Below are positions 25,732 to 36,171 of a DNA stretch of 64,000 nucleotides, one piece after another. The notes beneath the pieces were generated by a model. That model did no database searches. It was not told the DNA's origin and was given only the letters and a program-made list of their open reading frames with translations. Position 1 is the stretch's first letter, and each line of letters opens with the position of its first letter. Position numbers and translations under genes: made by a program. Source of the DNA: Halobaculum roseum (GTDB lineage Archaea > Halobacteriota > Halobacteria > Halobacteriales > Haloferacaceae); the NCBI RefSeq assembly GCF_019880245.1, contig NZ_CP082286.1, positions 2,560,521 through 2,624,520 on the forward strand, written 5' to 3'.

Positions 25732-26316
25732 ATGAGTCTGGAGACAGTCGTCGAAGACATCCGAGACGAGGCCCACGCGCGTGCGGAGGACATCCGTGAA
25801 GAGGCCGAAGAGCGCGCCGAGGAGATCGTCGCGGAGGCCGAGGAGGAGGCCGAGAGTATCGTCGAAGAACGAGAACAAGCGGTCGAGCGGCAGATCGAAC
25901 AGGAGCGTGAGCAGACGCTCTCCGCGGCGAAGCTGGAGGCGAAACAGCAGCGACTCGAGGCGCGCCGGGACGTGCTCGCCGACGTGCGCGAGCGGACCGA
26001 GGCGGCCATCGCCGACCTCGAGGGCGAGGAGCGCGAGGAGCTGACCCGCGCACTGCTCGATGCGGCGGCCCCCGAGTTCGACGACGGCGAGACGGTCTCC
26101 GTCTACGGGCGGGCCGACGACGAGGAGCTGTTGACCGACGTGCTCGACGACTACGACGGCTGGTCGTACGCCGGCGAGCGAGAGTGTCTCGGCGGCGTCG
26201 TCGTCGAGAGCGAGGAGTCGCGCGTCCGTGTGAACAACACGTTCGACTCGGTCCTCGAGGCGGTCTGGGAGGACAACCTCAAGGAGCTGAGCGACCGACT
26301 GTTCGACGATGAGTAG
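25732..26316 (+). CDS. atpE: A-type ATP synthase subunit E (peripheral stalk)
   Basis: A 194-residue protein. The first 100 residues are a charged coiled coil. The C-terminal globular domain ends with GGVVVESEESRVRVNNTFDS, the conserved subunit E tail that contacts the A3B3 head. It begins 21 bases after atpK and overlaps atpC by 8 bases. Confidence 0.92.
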   Translation: MSLETVVEDIRDEAHARAEDIREEAEERAEEIVAEAEEEAESIVEEREQAVERQIEQEREQTLSAAKLEAKQQRLEARRDVLADVRERTEAAIADLEGEEREELTRALLDAAAPEFDDGETVSVYGRADDEELLTDVLDDYDGWSYAGERECLGGVVVESEESRVRVNNTFDSVLEAVWEDNLKELSDRLFDDE

Positions 26317-27361
26317 CCGCGCCGGCACGTCGAACCCCGAGTACGTGAACGCCCGCGTCCGATCGCGGCGGGCGTCGCTGTTCGAGGAGGACGACTATCG
26401 GAAGCTGGTTAGGATGAGCCCGGCGGAGATCGCCCGGTTCATGGAGGAATCGCCGGCGTACGAGGAGGAGATCAACGCGCTCGGGTCGCGGTTCTCGGGC
26501 GTCGACCTCATCGAGTACGCGCTGAACGCGAGCCTCGCCGACGACTTCGAGGACATCCTCCGCTGGTGTGAGGGTGAGCTGTACGGGCACGTCGCCCGCT
26601 ACCTCCGCAAGTTCGACGCGTGGAACGTGAAGACCGTTCTGCGGGGCATCTACTCGGACACCGAGCGCGAGGCCGTCGCCGACGACCTCATCCGCGCCGG
26701 CGAGTTCGACGACCGGCTGCTCGACCGGCTCCTGGACGCCGGGAGCATCGAGGAGGCCATCGAGGTGCTCGATCGGACCGTCTTCGGCGACTCGCTCGCG
26801 GCCGCGCTCGACGACTACAAGTCGTCTGGCGTGCTGGTGCCGCTGGAGAACGCGGTCGACCGCGCGTACTACGAACTGCTCCGCACCGACGACCTCTCCG
26901 GCGAGGCGCTTTCGGAGTACCGCGAGTTCCTCGAGGCGGAGATCGACTTCCGCAACGCGATCAACGCCCTGCGGCTGGCCCGCTCGGGCGCCGATCTAAA
27001 CCCCTCGCAGTACTTCATCGAGGGGGGCATTCTGTTCTCGGCGTCCGAGCTCCGTCAGCTCGCGTCCAACACCGACGAACTGATCGCCCGTATCCGCGAG
27101 TCGCGGTACGGCGAGCAGCTCTCGGACGCGTTGACCGAGCTCGAGGGGGCCGAGAGCCTCATCGGGTTCGAGCACGCGCTGGAGGCGGCGCTGTTGGAGT
27201 ACGCGGACTCGCTCGGGCTGGTCCACCCGCTGTCGGTGACTCCCGTCGTGTCGTACGTGCTCGCGAAGGAGCGCGAGGTCGACAACATCCGCGCCATCGC
27301 GCGCGGGAAGGAGGCCGGCCTCGGCCCCGAGGAGATCGAATCCGAGCTGGTGATCCTATGA
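26309..27361 (+). CDS. atpC: A-type ATP synthase subunit C (central rotor adaptor)
   Basis: A 350-residue all-helical protein of the V-type subunit C/d family, made of three similar helical repeats. It links the central stalk to the c-ring. It overlaps atpE at its start (8 bases) and atpF at its end (ATGA), so it is translationally coupled on both sides. Confidence 0.9.
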   Translation: MSSRAGTSNPEYVNARVRSRRASLFEEDDYRKLVRMSPAEIARFMEESPAYEEEINALGSRFSGVDLIEYALNASLADDFEDILRWCEGELYGHVARYLRKFDAWNVKTVLRGIYSDTEREAVADDLIRAGEFDDRLLDRLLDAGSIEEAIEVLDRTVFGDSLAAALDDYKSSGVLVPLENAVDRAYYELLRTDDLSGEALSEYREFLEAEIDFRNAINALRLARSGADLNPSQYFIEGGILFSASELRQLASNTDELIARIRESRYGEQLSDALTELEGAESLIGFEHALEAALLEYADSLGLVHPLSVTPVVSYVLAKEREVDNIRAIARGKEAGLGPEEIESELVIL

Positions 27362-27681
27362 GTCAGGAGATCGCGGTAATCGGCAGCCCCGAGTTCACCA
27401 CCGGCTTCCGGCTCGCCGGCGTCCGCAAGTGTGCGAACGTCCCCGAGGACGAGAAGGACGACCGCCTCGACGAGGCCGTCGAGGAGACGCTCGCGGACGA
27501 CGACGTCGGCATCGTCGTGATGCGCGACGCTGACCTCGAGCACCTCTCGCGGACCGTCCGCAGGGACGTGGAGGGGAGCGTGGAACCGGTACTGGTCACG
27601 CTCGGCGGCGGCGCCGGGAGCGGCCTACGCGAACAGATCAAGAGAGCCATCGGGATCGACCTGATGGACGAGGACGAGTGA
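27358..27681 (+). CDS. atpF: A-type ATP synthase subunit F
   Basis: A 107-residue Rossmann-like protein ([19 protein letters not shown] at the start) of the V-type subunit F family, part of the rotating central stalk with subunit D. Coupled to atpC by a 4-base overlap; atpA follows after 4 bases. Confidence 0.92.
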   Translation: MSQEIAVIGSPEFTTGFRLAGVRKCANVPEDEKDDRLDEAVEETLADDDVGIVVMRDADLEHLSRTVRRDVEGSVEPVLVTLGGGAGSGLREQIKRAIGIDLMDEDE

Positions 27682-27685
27682 ACAC

Positions 27686-29449
27686 ATGAGTCAGGCAAGC
27701 GAACCCGAGACGACCGAAGGAACCGGACGCATCAAGAGCGTGAGCGGCCCGGTCGTGAAGGCCGTCGATCTCGACGCCCGGATGAACGACGTCGTCTACG
27801 TGGGCGACGAAGGGCTGATGGGCGAGGTCATCGAGATCGAGGGCGACGTCACGACCATTCAGGTGTACGAGGAGACCTCCGGGGTCGCCCCCGGCGAACC
27901 CGTCGAGAACACGGGCGAACCCCTCTCCGTCGACCTGGGCCCCGGCATGCTGGACGCCATCTACGACGGCGTGCAGCGCCCGCTCGACGTGCTGGAGGAG
28001 AAGATGGACAGCGCGTTCCTCGACCGCGGGGTCGACGCGCCCGGCATCGACCTGGAGAAGGAGTGGGAGTTCACTCCCGAGGTCGAGGCGGGCGACAACG
28101 TCGAACCCGGCGACATCGTCGGCGTCGTGCCGGAGACGGTCACCATCGACCACAAGGTCATGGTGCCGCCGGACTACGAGGGCGGCGTCGTCGAGAGCGC
28201 CGAGGAGGGCGAGTTCACCGTCGACGACCCCGTCGTCACGCTTGAGAACGGCGAGGAGATCGCGATGCGCCAGGAGTGGCCGGTGCGCGAGCAGCGCCCG
28301 ACCGTCGAGAAGCGCACCCCGCGCACCCCGCTGGTGTCGGGCCAGCGCATCCTCGACGGCCTCTTCCCCATCGCCAAGGGCGGTACCGCGGCGATCCCGG
28401 GGCCGTTCGGCTCCGGAAAGACGGTCACCCAGCACAGCCTCGCCAAGTTCGCCGACGCCGACATCGTCGTGTACGTCGGCTGCGGCGAGCGCGGCAACGA
28501 GATGACCGAGGTGATCGAGGACTTCCCCGAGCTGGAGGACCCGAAGACGGGCAACTCGCTGATGGCCCGCACCTCGCTCATCGCGAACACCTCGAACATG
28601 CCAGTCGCCGCCCGCGAGTCGTGCGTGTACACCGGCATCACCATCGCCGAGTACTACCGCGACATGGGCTACGACGTGGCGCTCATGGCCGACTCCACCT
28701 CGCGGTGGGCCGAGGCCATGCGCGAGATCTCCTCGCGGCTGGAGGAGATGCCCGGCGAGGAGGGGTACCCCGCGTACCTCGCCGCGCGCCTCGCGGAGTT
28801 CTACGAGCGCGCCGGCTACTTCGAGAACCTCAACGGCACCGAGGGCTCCGTGTCGGCGATCGGCGCGGTCAGCCCGCCCGGCGGCGACTTCTCCGAGCCG
28901 GTCACCCAGAACACGCTGCGTATTGTGAAGACGTTCTGGGCGCTGGACGCCGACCTCGCCGAGCGTCGGCACTTCCCGGCGATCAACTGGAACGAGTCGT
29001 ACTCGCTGTACCAGGACCAGCTCGACCCGTGGTTCAAGGAGAACGTCGCGGAGGACTGGGCCGAGCGACGGCAGTGGGCCGTCGACACGCTCGACGAGGA
29101 GGGCGAACTCCAGGAGATCGTCCAGCTCGTCGGGAAGGACGCCCTGCCGGAGGACCAGCAGCTCACCCTCGAGATCGCGCGCTACCTGCGTGAGGGATAC
29201 CTCCAGCAGAACGCCTTCATCGACGTGGACATGTACTGTCCGCCCGAGAAGACGTACGCGATCCTCTCGACGATCCAGACGTACAACGACGAGGCGTTCG
29301 ACGCGCTCGACGCCGGCGTCCCGATCGAGGACATCACGTCCATCGACGCGGCGCCGAAGCTCAACCGGATCGCCACCCAGGAGGACTGGGAGGAGTTCGT
29401 CGAGGAGCTTCAAGCAGACATCACCGAGCAGCTCCGCTCGCTCTACTAA
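27686..29449 (+). CDS. atpA: A-type ATP synthase catalytic subunit A
   Basis: A 587-residue catalytic subunit. The P-loop is GPFGSGKT (239-246), preceded by the A-type non-homologous insert (about 115-190). The family signature ([16 protein letters not shown]) and the [17 protein letters not shown] region are present. No intein is seen. It makes or hydrolyses ATP in the A3B3 hexamer with AtpB. The overlapping antisense frame is a shadow. Confidence 0.97.
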   Translation: MSQASEPETTEGTGRIKSVSGPVVKAVDLDARMNDVVYVGDEGLMGEVIEIEGDVTTIQVYEETSGVAPGEPVENTGEPLSVDLGPGMLDAIYDGVQRPLDVLEEKMDSAFLDRGVDAPGIDLEKEWEFTPEVEAGDNVEPGDIVGVVPETVTIDHKVMVPPDYEGGVVESAEEGEFTVDDPVVTLENGEEIAMRQEWPVREQRPTVEKRTPRTPLVSGQRILDGLFPIAKGGTAAIPGPFGSGKTVTQHSLAKFADADIVVYVGCGERGNEMTEVIEDFPELEDPKTGNSLMARTSLIANTSNMPVAARESCVYTGITIAEYYRDMGYDVALMADSTSRWAEAMREISSRLEEMPGEEGYPAYLAARLAEFYERAGYFENLNGTEGSVSAIGAVSPPGGDFSEPVTQNTLRIVKTFWALDADLAERRHFPAINWNESYSLYQDQLDPWFKENVAEDWAERRQWAVDTLDEEGELQEIVQLVGKDALPEDQQLTLEIARYLREGYLQQNAFIDVDMYCPPEKTYAILSTIQTYNDEAFDALDAGVPIEDITSIDAAPKLNRIATQEDWEEFVEELQADITEQLRSLY

Positions 29450-29451
29450 CC

Positions 29452-30888
29452 ATGAAAGAGTACCAGACAATCACGGAAGTCAGCGGCCCGCTGGTGTACG
29501 CCGAGGTCGACGAGCCCATCGGCTACGACGAGATCGTCGAGATCGAGACGCCGAGCGGCGAGACGAAGCGCGGTCAGGTCCTCGAATCCGAGGAGGGCGT
29601 CGTCGCCATCCAGGTGTTCGAGGGCACCACCGGCATCGACCGCAACGCCTCGGTGCGGTTCCTGGGCGAGACGCTGAAGATGCCCGTGACCGAGGACCTC
29701 CTCGGTCGCGTGCTCGACGGCTCCGGCAACCCGATCGACGGCGGGCCGGAGATCGTCCCGGACGAGCGCCGCGACATCGTCGGCGCCGCGATCAACCCGT
29801 ACAGCCGCGAGTACCCCGAGGACTTCATCCAGACGGGCGTCTCGGCCATCGACGGGATGAACACGCTCGTGCGCGGCCAGAAGCTCCCGATCTTCTCGGG
29901 CTCCGGCCTGCCGCACAACGACCTCGCGCTCCAGATCGCCCGCCAGGCGACCGTCCCGGAGGAAGAGGGCGAGGGCGAGGGCGACGAGGACGAGTCGGAG
30001 TTCGCGGTGATCTTCGGCGCGATGGGTATCACGCAGGAGGAGGCCAACGAGTTCATGCAGGACTTCGAGCGGACGGGCGCGCTGGAGCGCTCGGTCGTCT
30101 TCATGAACCTCGCGGACGACCCCGCCGTCGAGCGGACGGTCACGCCGCGGCTGGCCCTGACGACCGCGGAGTACCTCGCGTTCGACAAGGGGTACCACGT
30201 GCTCGTCGTCCTGACGGACATGACCAACTACTGCGAGGCGCTGCGCGAGATCGGCGCCGCCCGCGAGGAGGTGCCCGGCCGCCGTGGCTACCCCGGGTAC
30301 ATGTACACCGACCTGGCGCAGCTGTACGAGCGCGCGGGTCGCCTCAAGGACCGCGAGGGCTCGGTGACGCAGATCCCGATCCTCACGATGCCCGGCGACG
30401 ACGACACCCACCCGATCCCCGACCTGACGGGATACATCACGGAGGGGCAGATCATGATGGACCGCCCGCTCCACAGCCAGGGCATCAAGCCGCCGGTCAA
30501 CGTGCTGCCCAGCCTGTCGCGGCTGATGGACGACGGTATCGGCGAGGGCCTCACCCGCGCCGACCACGCCGACGTGTCCGACCAGATGTACGCGGCGTAC
30601 GCGGAAGGTGAGGACCTCCGCGACCTCGTGAACATCGTCGGCCGCGAGGCGCTCTCCGAGCGCGACAACAAGTACCTCGACTTCGCGGACGCCTTCGAGG
30701 AGGAGTTCGTCCAGCAGGGGTTCGACACCGACCGCACGATCGACGAGACGATCGAGCTCGGCTGGGACCTGCTGTCGACGCTGCCGAAGACGGAGCTCAA
30801 CCGCGTCGACGAGGAGCTCATCGAGGAGCACTACCGCGAGGACGCCGCGGCCGCCGGCGACGAGGCCGAGGAAGTCTCCGCGGACTGA
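29452..30888 (+). CDS. atpB: A-type ATP synthase regulatory subunit B
   Basis: A 478-residue non-catalytic nucleotide-binding subunit. In place of the Walker A loop it has [18 protein letters not shown], as expected. The segment [11 protein letters not shown] and the [20 protein letters not shown] stretch are conserved. An acidic insert ([13 protein letters not shown]) at about 169-181 looks like a halophilic addition. It begins 2 bases after the atpA stop. Confidence 0.97.
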   Translation: MKEYQTITEVSGPLVYAEVDEPIGYDEIVEIETPSGETKRGQVLESEEGVVAIQVFEGTTGIDRNASVRFLGETLKMPVTEDLLGRVLDGSGNPIDGGPEIVPDERRDIVGAAINPYSREYPEDFIQTGVSAIDGMNTLVRGQKLPIFSGSGLPHNDLALQIARQATVPEEEGEGEGDEDESEFAVIFGAMGITQEEANEFMQDFERTGALERSVVFMNLADDPAVERTVTPRLALTTAEYLAFDKGYHVLVVLTDMTNYCEALREIGAAREEVPGRRGYPGYMYTDLAQLYERAGRLKDREGSVTQIPILTMPGDDDTHPIPDLTGYITEGQIMMDRPLHSQGIKPPVNVLPSLSRLMDDGIGEGLTRADHADVSDQMYAAYAEGEDLRDLVNIVGREALSERDNKYLDFADAFEEEFVQQGFDTDRTIDETIELGWDLLSTLPKTELNRVDEELIEEHYREDAAAAGDEAEEVSAD

Positions 30889-31042
30889 CGGGCGAGCGCG
30901 AACACCGCGGACACCGACTTCGGTTCACTTCTTTCGACCGCCCGACCCGCGAGCCGCGGCCGTGTCGTCGACCGACCGCCTCACGCGCGCACGCCGACTA
31001 ACAAGGATTAACACCCTCGCCGCGCAACCGTCTGGCAAGACT

Positions 31043-31753
31043 ATGGCGGAGGACGTCAAGCCGACCCGGAAGAACCTGATGGAGATCGAGGACCGCATCG
31101 ATCTGTCCGAGCGCGGTCACGACACGCTCGAACAGAAGCGCGACGGGCTCATCATGGAGTTCATGGACATCCTCGACCAGGCGCAGGACGTCCGCGACCA
31201 GCTGGAGTCCGACTACGACACGGCCCAGGAGAAGATCAACAAGGCCCGCGCGATGGAGGGCGACGTGGCCGTCCGCGGCGCCGCGGCGGCGCTGAAGGAG
31301 CACCCCGAGATCACGACCCAGTCGAAGAACATCATGGGCGTGGTCGTCCCGCAGATCGAGTCCTCGAAGGTGCGCAAGGACCTCGACGAGCGCGGCTACG
31401 GCGTGCTCGGCTCCTCCGCCCGCATCGACGAGGCGGCCGACGCCTACGAGGAGCTGCTGGAGTCGATCATCCTCGCCGCGGAGGTCGAGACGGCGATGAA
31501 GAAGATGCTCGAGGAGATCGAGACGACGAAGCGCCGCGTCAACGCGCTGGAGTTCAAGCTCCTGCCCGAGCTCAACGAGAACAAGGAGTACATCGAGCAG
31601 AAGCTCGAGGAGCAAGAGCGCGAGGAGATCTTCCGCCTCAAGAAGATCAAGGCCAAGAAGGAGGAGGAGGAGAAGGCCGAGGAGGAGCGCGAGGCCGAAG
31701 CGAAGGCCGAGGCCGAGGCGCTCGAAGCCGGCGTCGCCGAGAGCGACGACTGA
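31043..31753 (+). CDS. atpD: A-type ATP synthase subunit D (central stalk)
   Basis: A 236-residue helical protein with the subunit D pattern. The N-terminal [15 protein letters not shown] and the C-terminal [20 protein letters not shown] form the antiparallel rotor coiled coil. The end is a long Lys/Glu/Ala tail. A 154-base gap with an AT-richer patch (ACAAGGATTAACA, about 31003-31015) separates it from atpB and may hold its own promoter. The start at 31043 excludes 27 Arg-rich residues of the longer frame. Confidence 0.93.
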   Translation: MAEDVKPTRKNLMEIEDRIDLSERGHDTLEQKRDGLIMEFMDILDQAQDVRDQLESDYDTAQEKINKARAMEGDVAVRGAAAALKEHPEITTQSKNIMGVVVPQIESSKVRKDLDERGYGVLGSSARIDEAADAYEELLESIILAAEVETAMKKMLEEIETTKRRVNALEFKLLPELNENKEYIEQKLEEQEREEIFRLKKIKAKKEEEEKAEEEREAEAKAEAEALEAGVAESDD

Positions 31754-31790
31754 CGGCGCGAGGCCGTCCCCGACCGACGGCGCGGTCAGT

Positions 31791-31844
31791 GTTCGTTCCG
31801 TTCCATTCCCTTCGTTCCGTTCCGTTCACTTCCGTTCGCTCCCG
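31791..31844. repeat. TTCCGTTC pyrimidine-rich microrepeat after atpD
   Basis: About 54 bases composed of imperfect GTTCCGTTCC/TTCCGTTCAC units. The T-rich strand lies downstream of atpD and may help end its transcript. Confidence 0.5.
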
Positions 31845-31911
31845 TATCTCGTCGCTTCGACCCCCGTCCTCGGTCCCCGATGTTTATGAGCCGGCGGGGG
31901 TCACGCGGTGT

Positions 31912-32322
31912 ATGAACTGTCCCCACTGTGACACCGAGGTCGTCGTGTTCGCGGTGCCGGCGGATCTGCGCGAGCACGCCCCCGAGTCGGCGTCGACGGC
32001 GACCGTCTGTCCGAACTGTCTGGCCGTCGACTCCGCGGACGCGAACGACGCCGGTGCCGATCCCGAGTTTCCCCGAGTTCACGAGTCCTTCCCCGACGGC
32101 GACGGCGGCGTCGCGTTCGCGCTGTTGATCGGGACGTTGCCCTCGATCGCGTTGAACAAGGCGTCCGCGCGGGCGCTCCGCGAGCGCGCCGAACGCGAGG
32201 GCGTCGACACCGCCCTCGCGTTCGACCGCCTGATCGACGCCGTCCACGACGCCGAGATCGTGCCCGAGTTCGACCTCCAACGGCGGGTCCGACAGCTCGA
32301 CTCGCTGTTGGACCGTTCCTGA
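31912..32322 (+). CDS. Small zinc-ribbon protein (DUF6276-like) next to the ATP synthase
   Basis: A 136-residue protein. The N-terminal zinc ribbon is CPHCD at the start plus CPNC at 33-36. The remainder has a helical ALLIGTLPSIALNKASARAL segment and a charged C-terminus. TTTATG (31883-31888), a good TATA box 27 bases before the ATG, supports the start. It sits just after the atp cluster but has its own promoter. The DUF6276 label is from memory; function unknown. Confidence 0.65.
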   Translation: MNCPHCDTEVVVFAVPADLREHAPESASTATVCPNCLAVDSADANDAGADPEFPRVHESFPDGDGGVAFALLIGTLPSIALNKASARALRERAEREGVDTALAFDRLIDAVHDAEIVPEFDLQRRVRQLDSLLDRS

Positions 32323-32439
32323 GCGGGCGCGCCGGTTCCTCGCCCCCGATCGGCCGAGGTGTTGGACCGTCCCCCAATGGGACCGGGGCGAACGGCAAGA
32401 CGTATCCCGGCGGTGGGCCTCCGACCCGAACACGAACCG

Positions 32440-33327
32440 ATGGACAGCGACAGGGTCGGCAGTCTCCTCGTGCTCGCGTCGGCGGCCGCCTTCGGCACGC
32501 TCGGCGTGCTCGGCGAGGTCGCGTTCCGCGAGGGGCTGTCCGTGCCGTCGGCGCTCGCCTTACGCTTCGTCGTCGGCTCGTTCGTCGTCTGGGTCGGGGT
32601 GCTCGGCTACCGCGCGACGACCGGCGGCGACGCCCCGGCGCTCGGGTTGCCGCCCCGCGAGGCGGTCACCGCGATCGCGTTGGGCGCGGTCGGCTACGCG
32701 GGCGTCAGCTACGGCTTCTTCGTCGGCGTCGAGCGGATGAGCGCCGGCCTCGCCGCGGTGATCCTCTACACGTACCCGCTGTTCGTCGTCGCGCTGGCGG
32801 CGGCGTTCCTCGACGAGCGCGTGGGCCTCCGAACCGGCGTCGCCGCCGGGCTCACCCTCTCCGGGGTGGTGCTGATATCGTGGACCGGGGCGGGGGCGTT
32901 CGACCCCCTCGGCGCGGCCGCGACGCTCGCGGCCGCGGGGATGTACGCGGCGTACATCGTCGTCTCGCGGCTGACCCTGGAGTCGGCCGACGAGCGCGTG
33001 CTCACGGCCTACGTCGCCCCGGCGGCCGCCGCGTCGCTGGCGCTCGTCGCGACCGCGACGGACGCGGTCACGCTCCCGACGACCGCGACCGGCTGGGGGA
33101 CGGTGGTCGCGCTGGGCGTCGTCGCCACGGCGTTCGCGATGTTCGCGTTCTTCGCCGGGCTGGCGCGCGTCGGCGCCGGGCGCGCGGGCGTGCTCTCGAC
33201 GGCCGAGCCGACGGTGGCGGTCGCGCTGGGCGCGGCCTTCCTCGGCGAACCGGTGACGCCGGCGATGATCGCGGGCGGCGTGCTGGTGATCGTCGGCGTC
33301 GTGCTGGTTCAGACTGCCGAGGAGTGA
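32440..33327 (+). CDS. EamA/DMT-family transporter
   Basis: A 295-residue protein with ten hydrophobic segments in two EamA repeats. Each repeat ends with a typical 'AAFLDERVGLRTGVAAGLTLSGVVL' or 'AAFLGEPVTPAMIAGGVLVIVGVVL' pattern. Such proteins mostly export amino acids, nucleobases or other metabolites. The start was set at ATG 32440 (MDSDRVGSLLVLAS) because the 27 residues upstream are Pro/Arg-rich. Confidence 0.85.
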   Translation: MDSDRVGSLLVLASAAAFGTLGVLGEVAFREGLSVPSALALRFVVGSFVVWVGVLGYRATTGGDAPALGLPPREAVTAIALGAVGYAGVSYGFFVGVERMSAGLAAVILYTYPLFVVALAAAFLDERVGLRTGVAAGLTLSGVVLISWTGAGAFDPLGAAATLAAAGMYAAYIVVSRLTLESADERVLTAYVAPAAAASLALVATATDAVTLPTTATGWGTVVALGVVATAFAMFAFFAGLARVGAGRAGVLSTAEPTVAVALGAAFLGEPVTPAMIAGGVLVIVGVVLVQTAEE

Positions 33328-33372
33328 GAGCGACGCGGGTGAGGGGGACGTGGAGGGGTCAGTCGTCGCGGT

Positions 33373-34638
33373 TTATACGCCCGTGGAGTAGCGGAGAATG
33401 CCGGCGACGCCGCCGAAGGCGTCCATGAGCTGGTCGCCCTTCTCGAAGTCGGTGGAGATGAACTTCGTCTCGGTGCCGCGCTGTTCTGCGATCTCGATGA
33501 GGTGCTCGACGATGTCCTCGCGCTCGCCGGCGTCGTTCGCCGAGACCGTCTCGCCGCACTCCCCGCACTCGTGGTCGGGGGTCGAGTGGCGGCGCTCGAC
33601 GACTTCGCGCTCCTCGTGGCCGTTCGGGCACTCGTAGGTGATCACGTCGTGGTGGAGGTCCTCCGAGAGGAGGAGGCGCTCGACCGAGCCCATGATCAGG
33701 TTGCGGCGGGTCTCCTCGAAGCCGTAGGTGGCCTTGTCGCCGCTGTGGAGGTTCTCGAAGAACTCCTCCATCTCCCGCTTGTCCTTCATCACCTCCTGGT
33801 CGGCGAGCACGTCGCTCGCGGCGTCGACCAGGTCGTACAGCCCCGACTCGTCGGTGTAGGCCACGTCGAACTTCCCGATGACGTGGTCCTGCAGCTCGTG
33901 GTGGAGGTAGTCGCCGTCGAGGAACTCGTCCTTCGTCGGCGAGGGGCCGCCCACGAGGATGCCCTCGAGGTCGTGGCGCTTGTCCACCATCAGGTCGTTC
34001 GCCATCCCCGCGACCTCCTGATAGAAGTTGTCGATGGCCTCCAGGCGCAGGCGGGCGAACCGCTGTGCCGACTGGCCACCCTTCCGCTGTTTCCCGGGCA
34101 CGAGCGAGGAGGCTGACTTGACCGGCTCGACGCGCTTGCCCTTGAGCCAGCCGACGTTCGCCTCCCGGCGGTCGAGGACGATGAGCCCGAACAGGCCCTT
34201 GTCGGTCATCATGTCCTCCAGCGGCCCGGTCAGGAAGTTCGAGTCGCAGTGGTAGCGGAACGACTGGATCGGCTCGGGTGGCGACTCCAGCACCTTCGTC
34301 ACCATCTCGGTTTGTCCGCCGCCGGAGTCGACCGCGCCCGAGAAGATCACGATGCCGTTGTCCGGCGGGTAGACGTCGTAGTAGCGCAGGCGGTCCTTGA
34401 TGCTGGTGAGCGCGTCCTGCACGGCCGTCCGGGTCTGCTTGGACTTGATGTTGGACGCCTCGCTGTGCTCCTGGGTGACGTGGGCGACCACGTCGGAGAT
34501 CTGCTTGTCGTCGGGGATGTAGATCGTGACGAGCTGGGTGCCCGAGCCCTCGAAGTCGTCGAGCTCGTCGAGGACCTTCCGGAACTCGTACTTCCGGCGG
34601 TCCTCGCTCGCCTGCCCCTCCTGGGCGTCGCTGCTCAT
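33373..34638 (-). CDS. prf1: Peptide chain release factor aRF1
   Basis: A 421-residue archaeal/eukaryotic class I release factor. All key motifs are present: NIKS (63-66) and YHCDSNF (129-135, the YxCxxxF motif) for stop-codon reading, and GGQ (187-189) for peptidyl-tRNA hydrolysis. The C-terminal domain has a zinc-finger-like YECPNGH plus CGECG. It recognises all three stop codons. A TATA-like GGTACTTACCCC (minus strand, 34661-34672) lies 29 bases upstream. It is divergent from the MinD-type gene. Confidence 0.96.
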   Translation of the reverse strand: MSSDAQEGQASEDRRKYEFRKVLDELDDFEGSGTQLVTIYIPDDKQISDVVAHVTQEHSEASNIKSKQTRTAVQDALTSIKDRLRYYDVYPPDNGIVIFSGAVDSGGGQTEMVTKVLESPPEPIQSFRYHCDSNFLTGPLEDMMTDKGLFGLIVLDRREANVGWLKGKRVEPVKSASSLVPGKQRKGGQSAQRFARLRLEAIDNFYQEVAGMANDLMVDKRHDLEGILVGGPSPTKDEFLDGDYLHHELQDHVIGKFDVAYTDESGLYDLVDAASDVLADQEVMKDKREMEEFFENLHSGDKATYGFEETRRNLIMGSVERLLLSEDLHHDVITYECPNGHEEREVVERRHSTPDHECGECGETVSANDAGEREDIVEHLIEIAEQRGTETKFISTDFEKGDQLMDAFGGVAGILRYSTGV

Positions 34639-34777
34639 TACGCTCTAGTTCGCCGGCCGCGGGGTAAGTACCTGTTGAATACCACGGTGACACACCGCAT
34701 GCGCGCCGTCGACGGCCGGATCGTCGACCGCAGGTCGGGAAGCCGCCCCGGCTCCGGGGCCGGGCGACGGGACCCAC

Positions 34778-34785
34778 CTTTATCA
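34778..34785 (+). promoter_or_regulatory. Promoter of the MinD4-like gene
   Basis: CTTTATCA is centred 29 bases before ATG 34811, giving a leaderless or nearly leaderless transcript. Confidence 0.5.
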
Positions 34786-34810
34786 CGTGTGACCGCCGTA
34801 GCCACGGTAA

Positions 34811-36115
34811 ATGCCGAAGATCTACGCCGTCGCGAGCGTGAAGGGGGGTGTCGGCAAGACGACCACGGCCGCCAACCTCGCGGCCACGCTCGCGGCCGCC
34901 GGCTACGAGACCGTCGCGGTCGACGCCGACCTCGGATCGGCCAGCCTCGGCCCGTCCCTGGGCGTCGACCCGGAGGGGACGACGCTGCACGACGTGCTCG
35001 CGGGCGAGGCCGACCCCGCGGAGGCGACCCGCGAGGGGCCACACGGCCTCGCGGTGCTCCCCGGGGGCGACAGCCTGGAGCACTTCCGGAAGGCAGAGCC
35101 GAGCGAGATCGTCGACGTGCTGGAGGAGATCACGGGCGTCGACTACGTGATCGTCGACACGGGCGCCGGGTTGACCCACCAGACGGCGCTCCCGCTGTCG
35201 GTCGCCGACGGCGTCCTCCTGGTGTCGACGCCGACGCGCGACGGACTCGCGAACACCCGGAAGACCCAGGACCTCACCGAGAAGCTCGAGGGCGAAGTCG
35301 TCGGCCTCGCGCTCAACGAGGCCGAGGGCGACGAGGACACCGGCGACATCGACGTGCCCGTGTTGGGCGCGATCCCGGACGACCCGCTGGTCGCCGAGGC
35401 GCAGGCGGCCGGCAGCCCCCTCTCGGCGTACGGCCCCGGCAGCGACGCCGCGGCGGCGTTCCGGTCGCTGGCGTCCTCGCTCACCGGCGAGCCGATCCGG
35501 CCCGCGGTGACGCCGGACAACTCGGAGGCGACGCCGGAGGACCCGGCGTACGAGGCGGCAGCCCCCGACGAGGCACCCGAAGCCGCGCTCGACCTGCCCG
35601 AGGTCGACGAGGAGGCGGACTCGGCGGATGAGACACCGGAGGAGACGCTCACGGAAGCCGAGTCGGTCGTGGAAGCCGAGTCGGACGTGGAGGCCGACGC
35701 CGAAGCGGAAGCCGACGCGGAAGCGGAAGTCGACCCGGACGCGGACGCCGAAGCGGAAACCGACGCGGACACGGAGGTCGACCCCGAGCCGGATGTCGAC
35801 GACGCCGTCATCCTCGACGACGAGCCCGCCGGCGACGACGCCGAGGACGACGCGGCCGTCGCGGCCCGGACGACGGTGCTCGACGAGGCGGAGTACGACG
35901 CCCGCCGGAACGACGACGAGGACGAGGTCGCGACCGTCGAGGACGCCGAGTCGGGCGAGTCCGCCGACATCGGCGAGGACGTGATCCCCTTCGCCCAGCA
36001 GAGCAAGGAGCGCACGGAGGAGGCGAAACAGCAGCGCGACGGCGACGACGCCGACGACGGGGACGACGGCCGCGACGGGGGCGGCTTCCTCGGTCGGCTG
36101 TTCCGGTCGTCGTAG
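34811..36115 (+). CDS. minD4: MinD4-like cell-positioning ATPase with long acidic tail
   Basis: A 434-residue protein. Residues 1 to about 230 are a MinD/ParA ATPase with the deviant Walker A KGGVGKTTT (11-19) and a VIVDTGAG switch. About 190 residues of Glu/Asp/Ala repeats (EAEADAEAEVDPDAD type) follow, and the protein ends in GGGFLGRLFRSS. That end resembles the membrane-targeting helix of bacterial MinD (GFLKRLFGG). In Haloferax volcanii, MinD4 oscillates and positions archaella and chemosensory arrays, and its extended C-terminal tail is a known feature. Orthology is inferred from the architecture and the prf1-argS neighbourhood. Confidence 0.8.
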   Translation: MPKIYAVASVKGGVGKTTTAANLAATLAAAGYETVAVDADLGSASLGPSLGVDPEGTTLHDVLAGEADPAEATREGPHGLAVLPGGDSLEHFRKAEPSEIVDVLEEITGVDYVIVDTGAGLTHQTALPLSVADGVLLVSTPTRDGLANTRKTQDLTEKLEGEVVGLALNEAEGDEDTGDIDVPVLGAIPDDPLVAEAQAAGSPLSAYGPGSDAAAAFRSLASSLTGEPIRPAVTPDNSEATPEDPAYEAAAPDEAPEAALDLPEVDEEADSADETPEETLTEAESVVEAESDVEADAEAEADAEAEVDPDADAEAETDADTEVDPEPDVDDAVILDDEPAGDDAEDDAAVAARTTVLDEAEYDARRNDDEDEVATVEDAESGESADIGEDVIPFAQQSKERTEEAKQQRDGDDADDGDDGRDGGGFLGRLFRSS

Positions 36116-36171
36116 CCCGCCGCGGGAGGCGGATCGGGAGTTTCTTTTCGTCGCCGCCACCTCTCGGGAGT

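Noticed and set aside
33359-36160. 933-codon minus-strand frame across prf1 and minD4
   Set aside because: Spans two clearly real genes in other frames and shows no protein-like composition.
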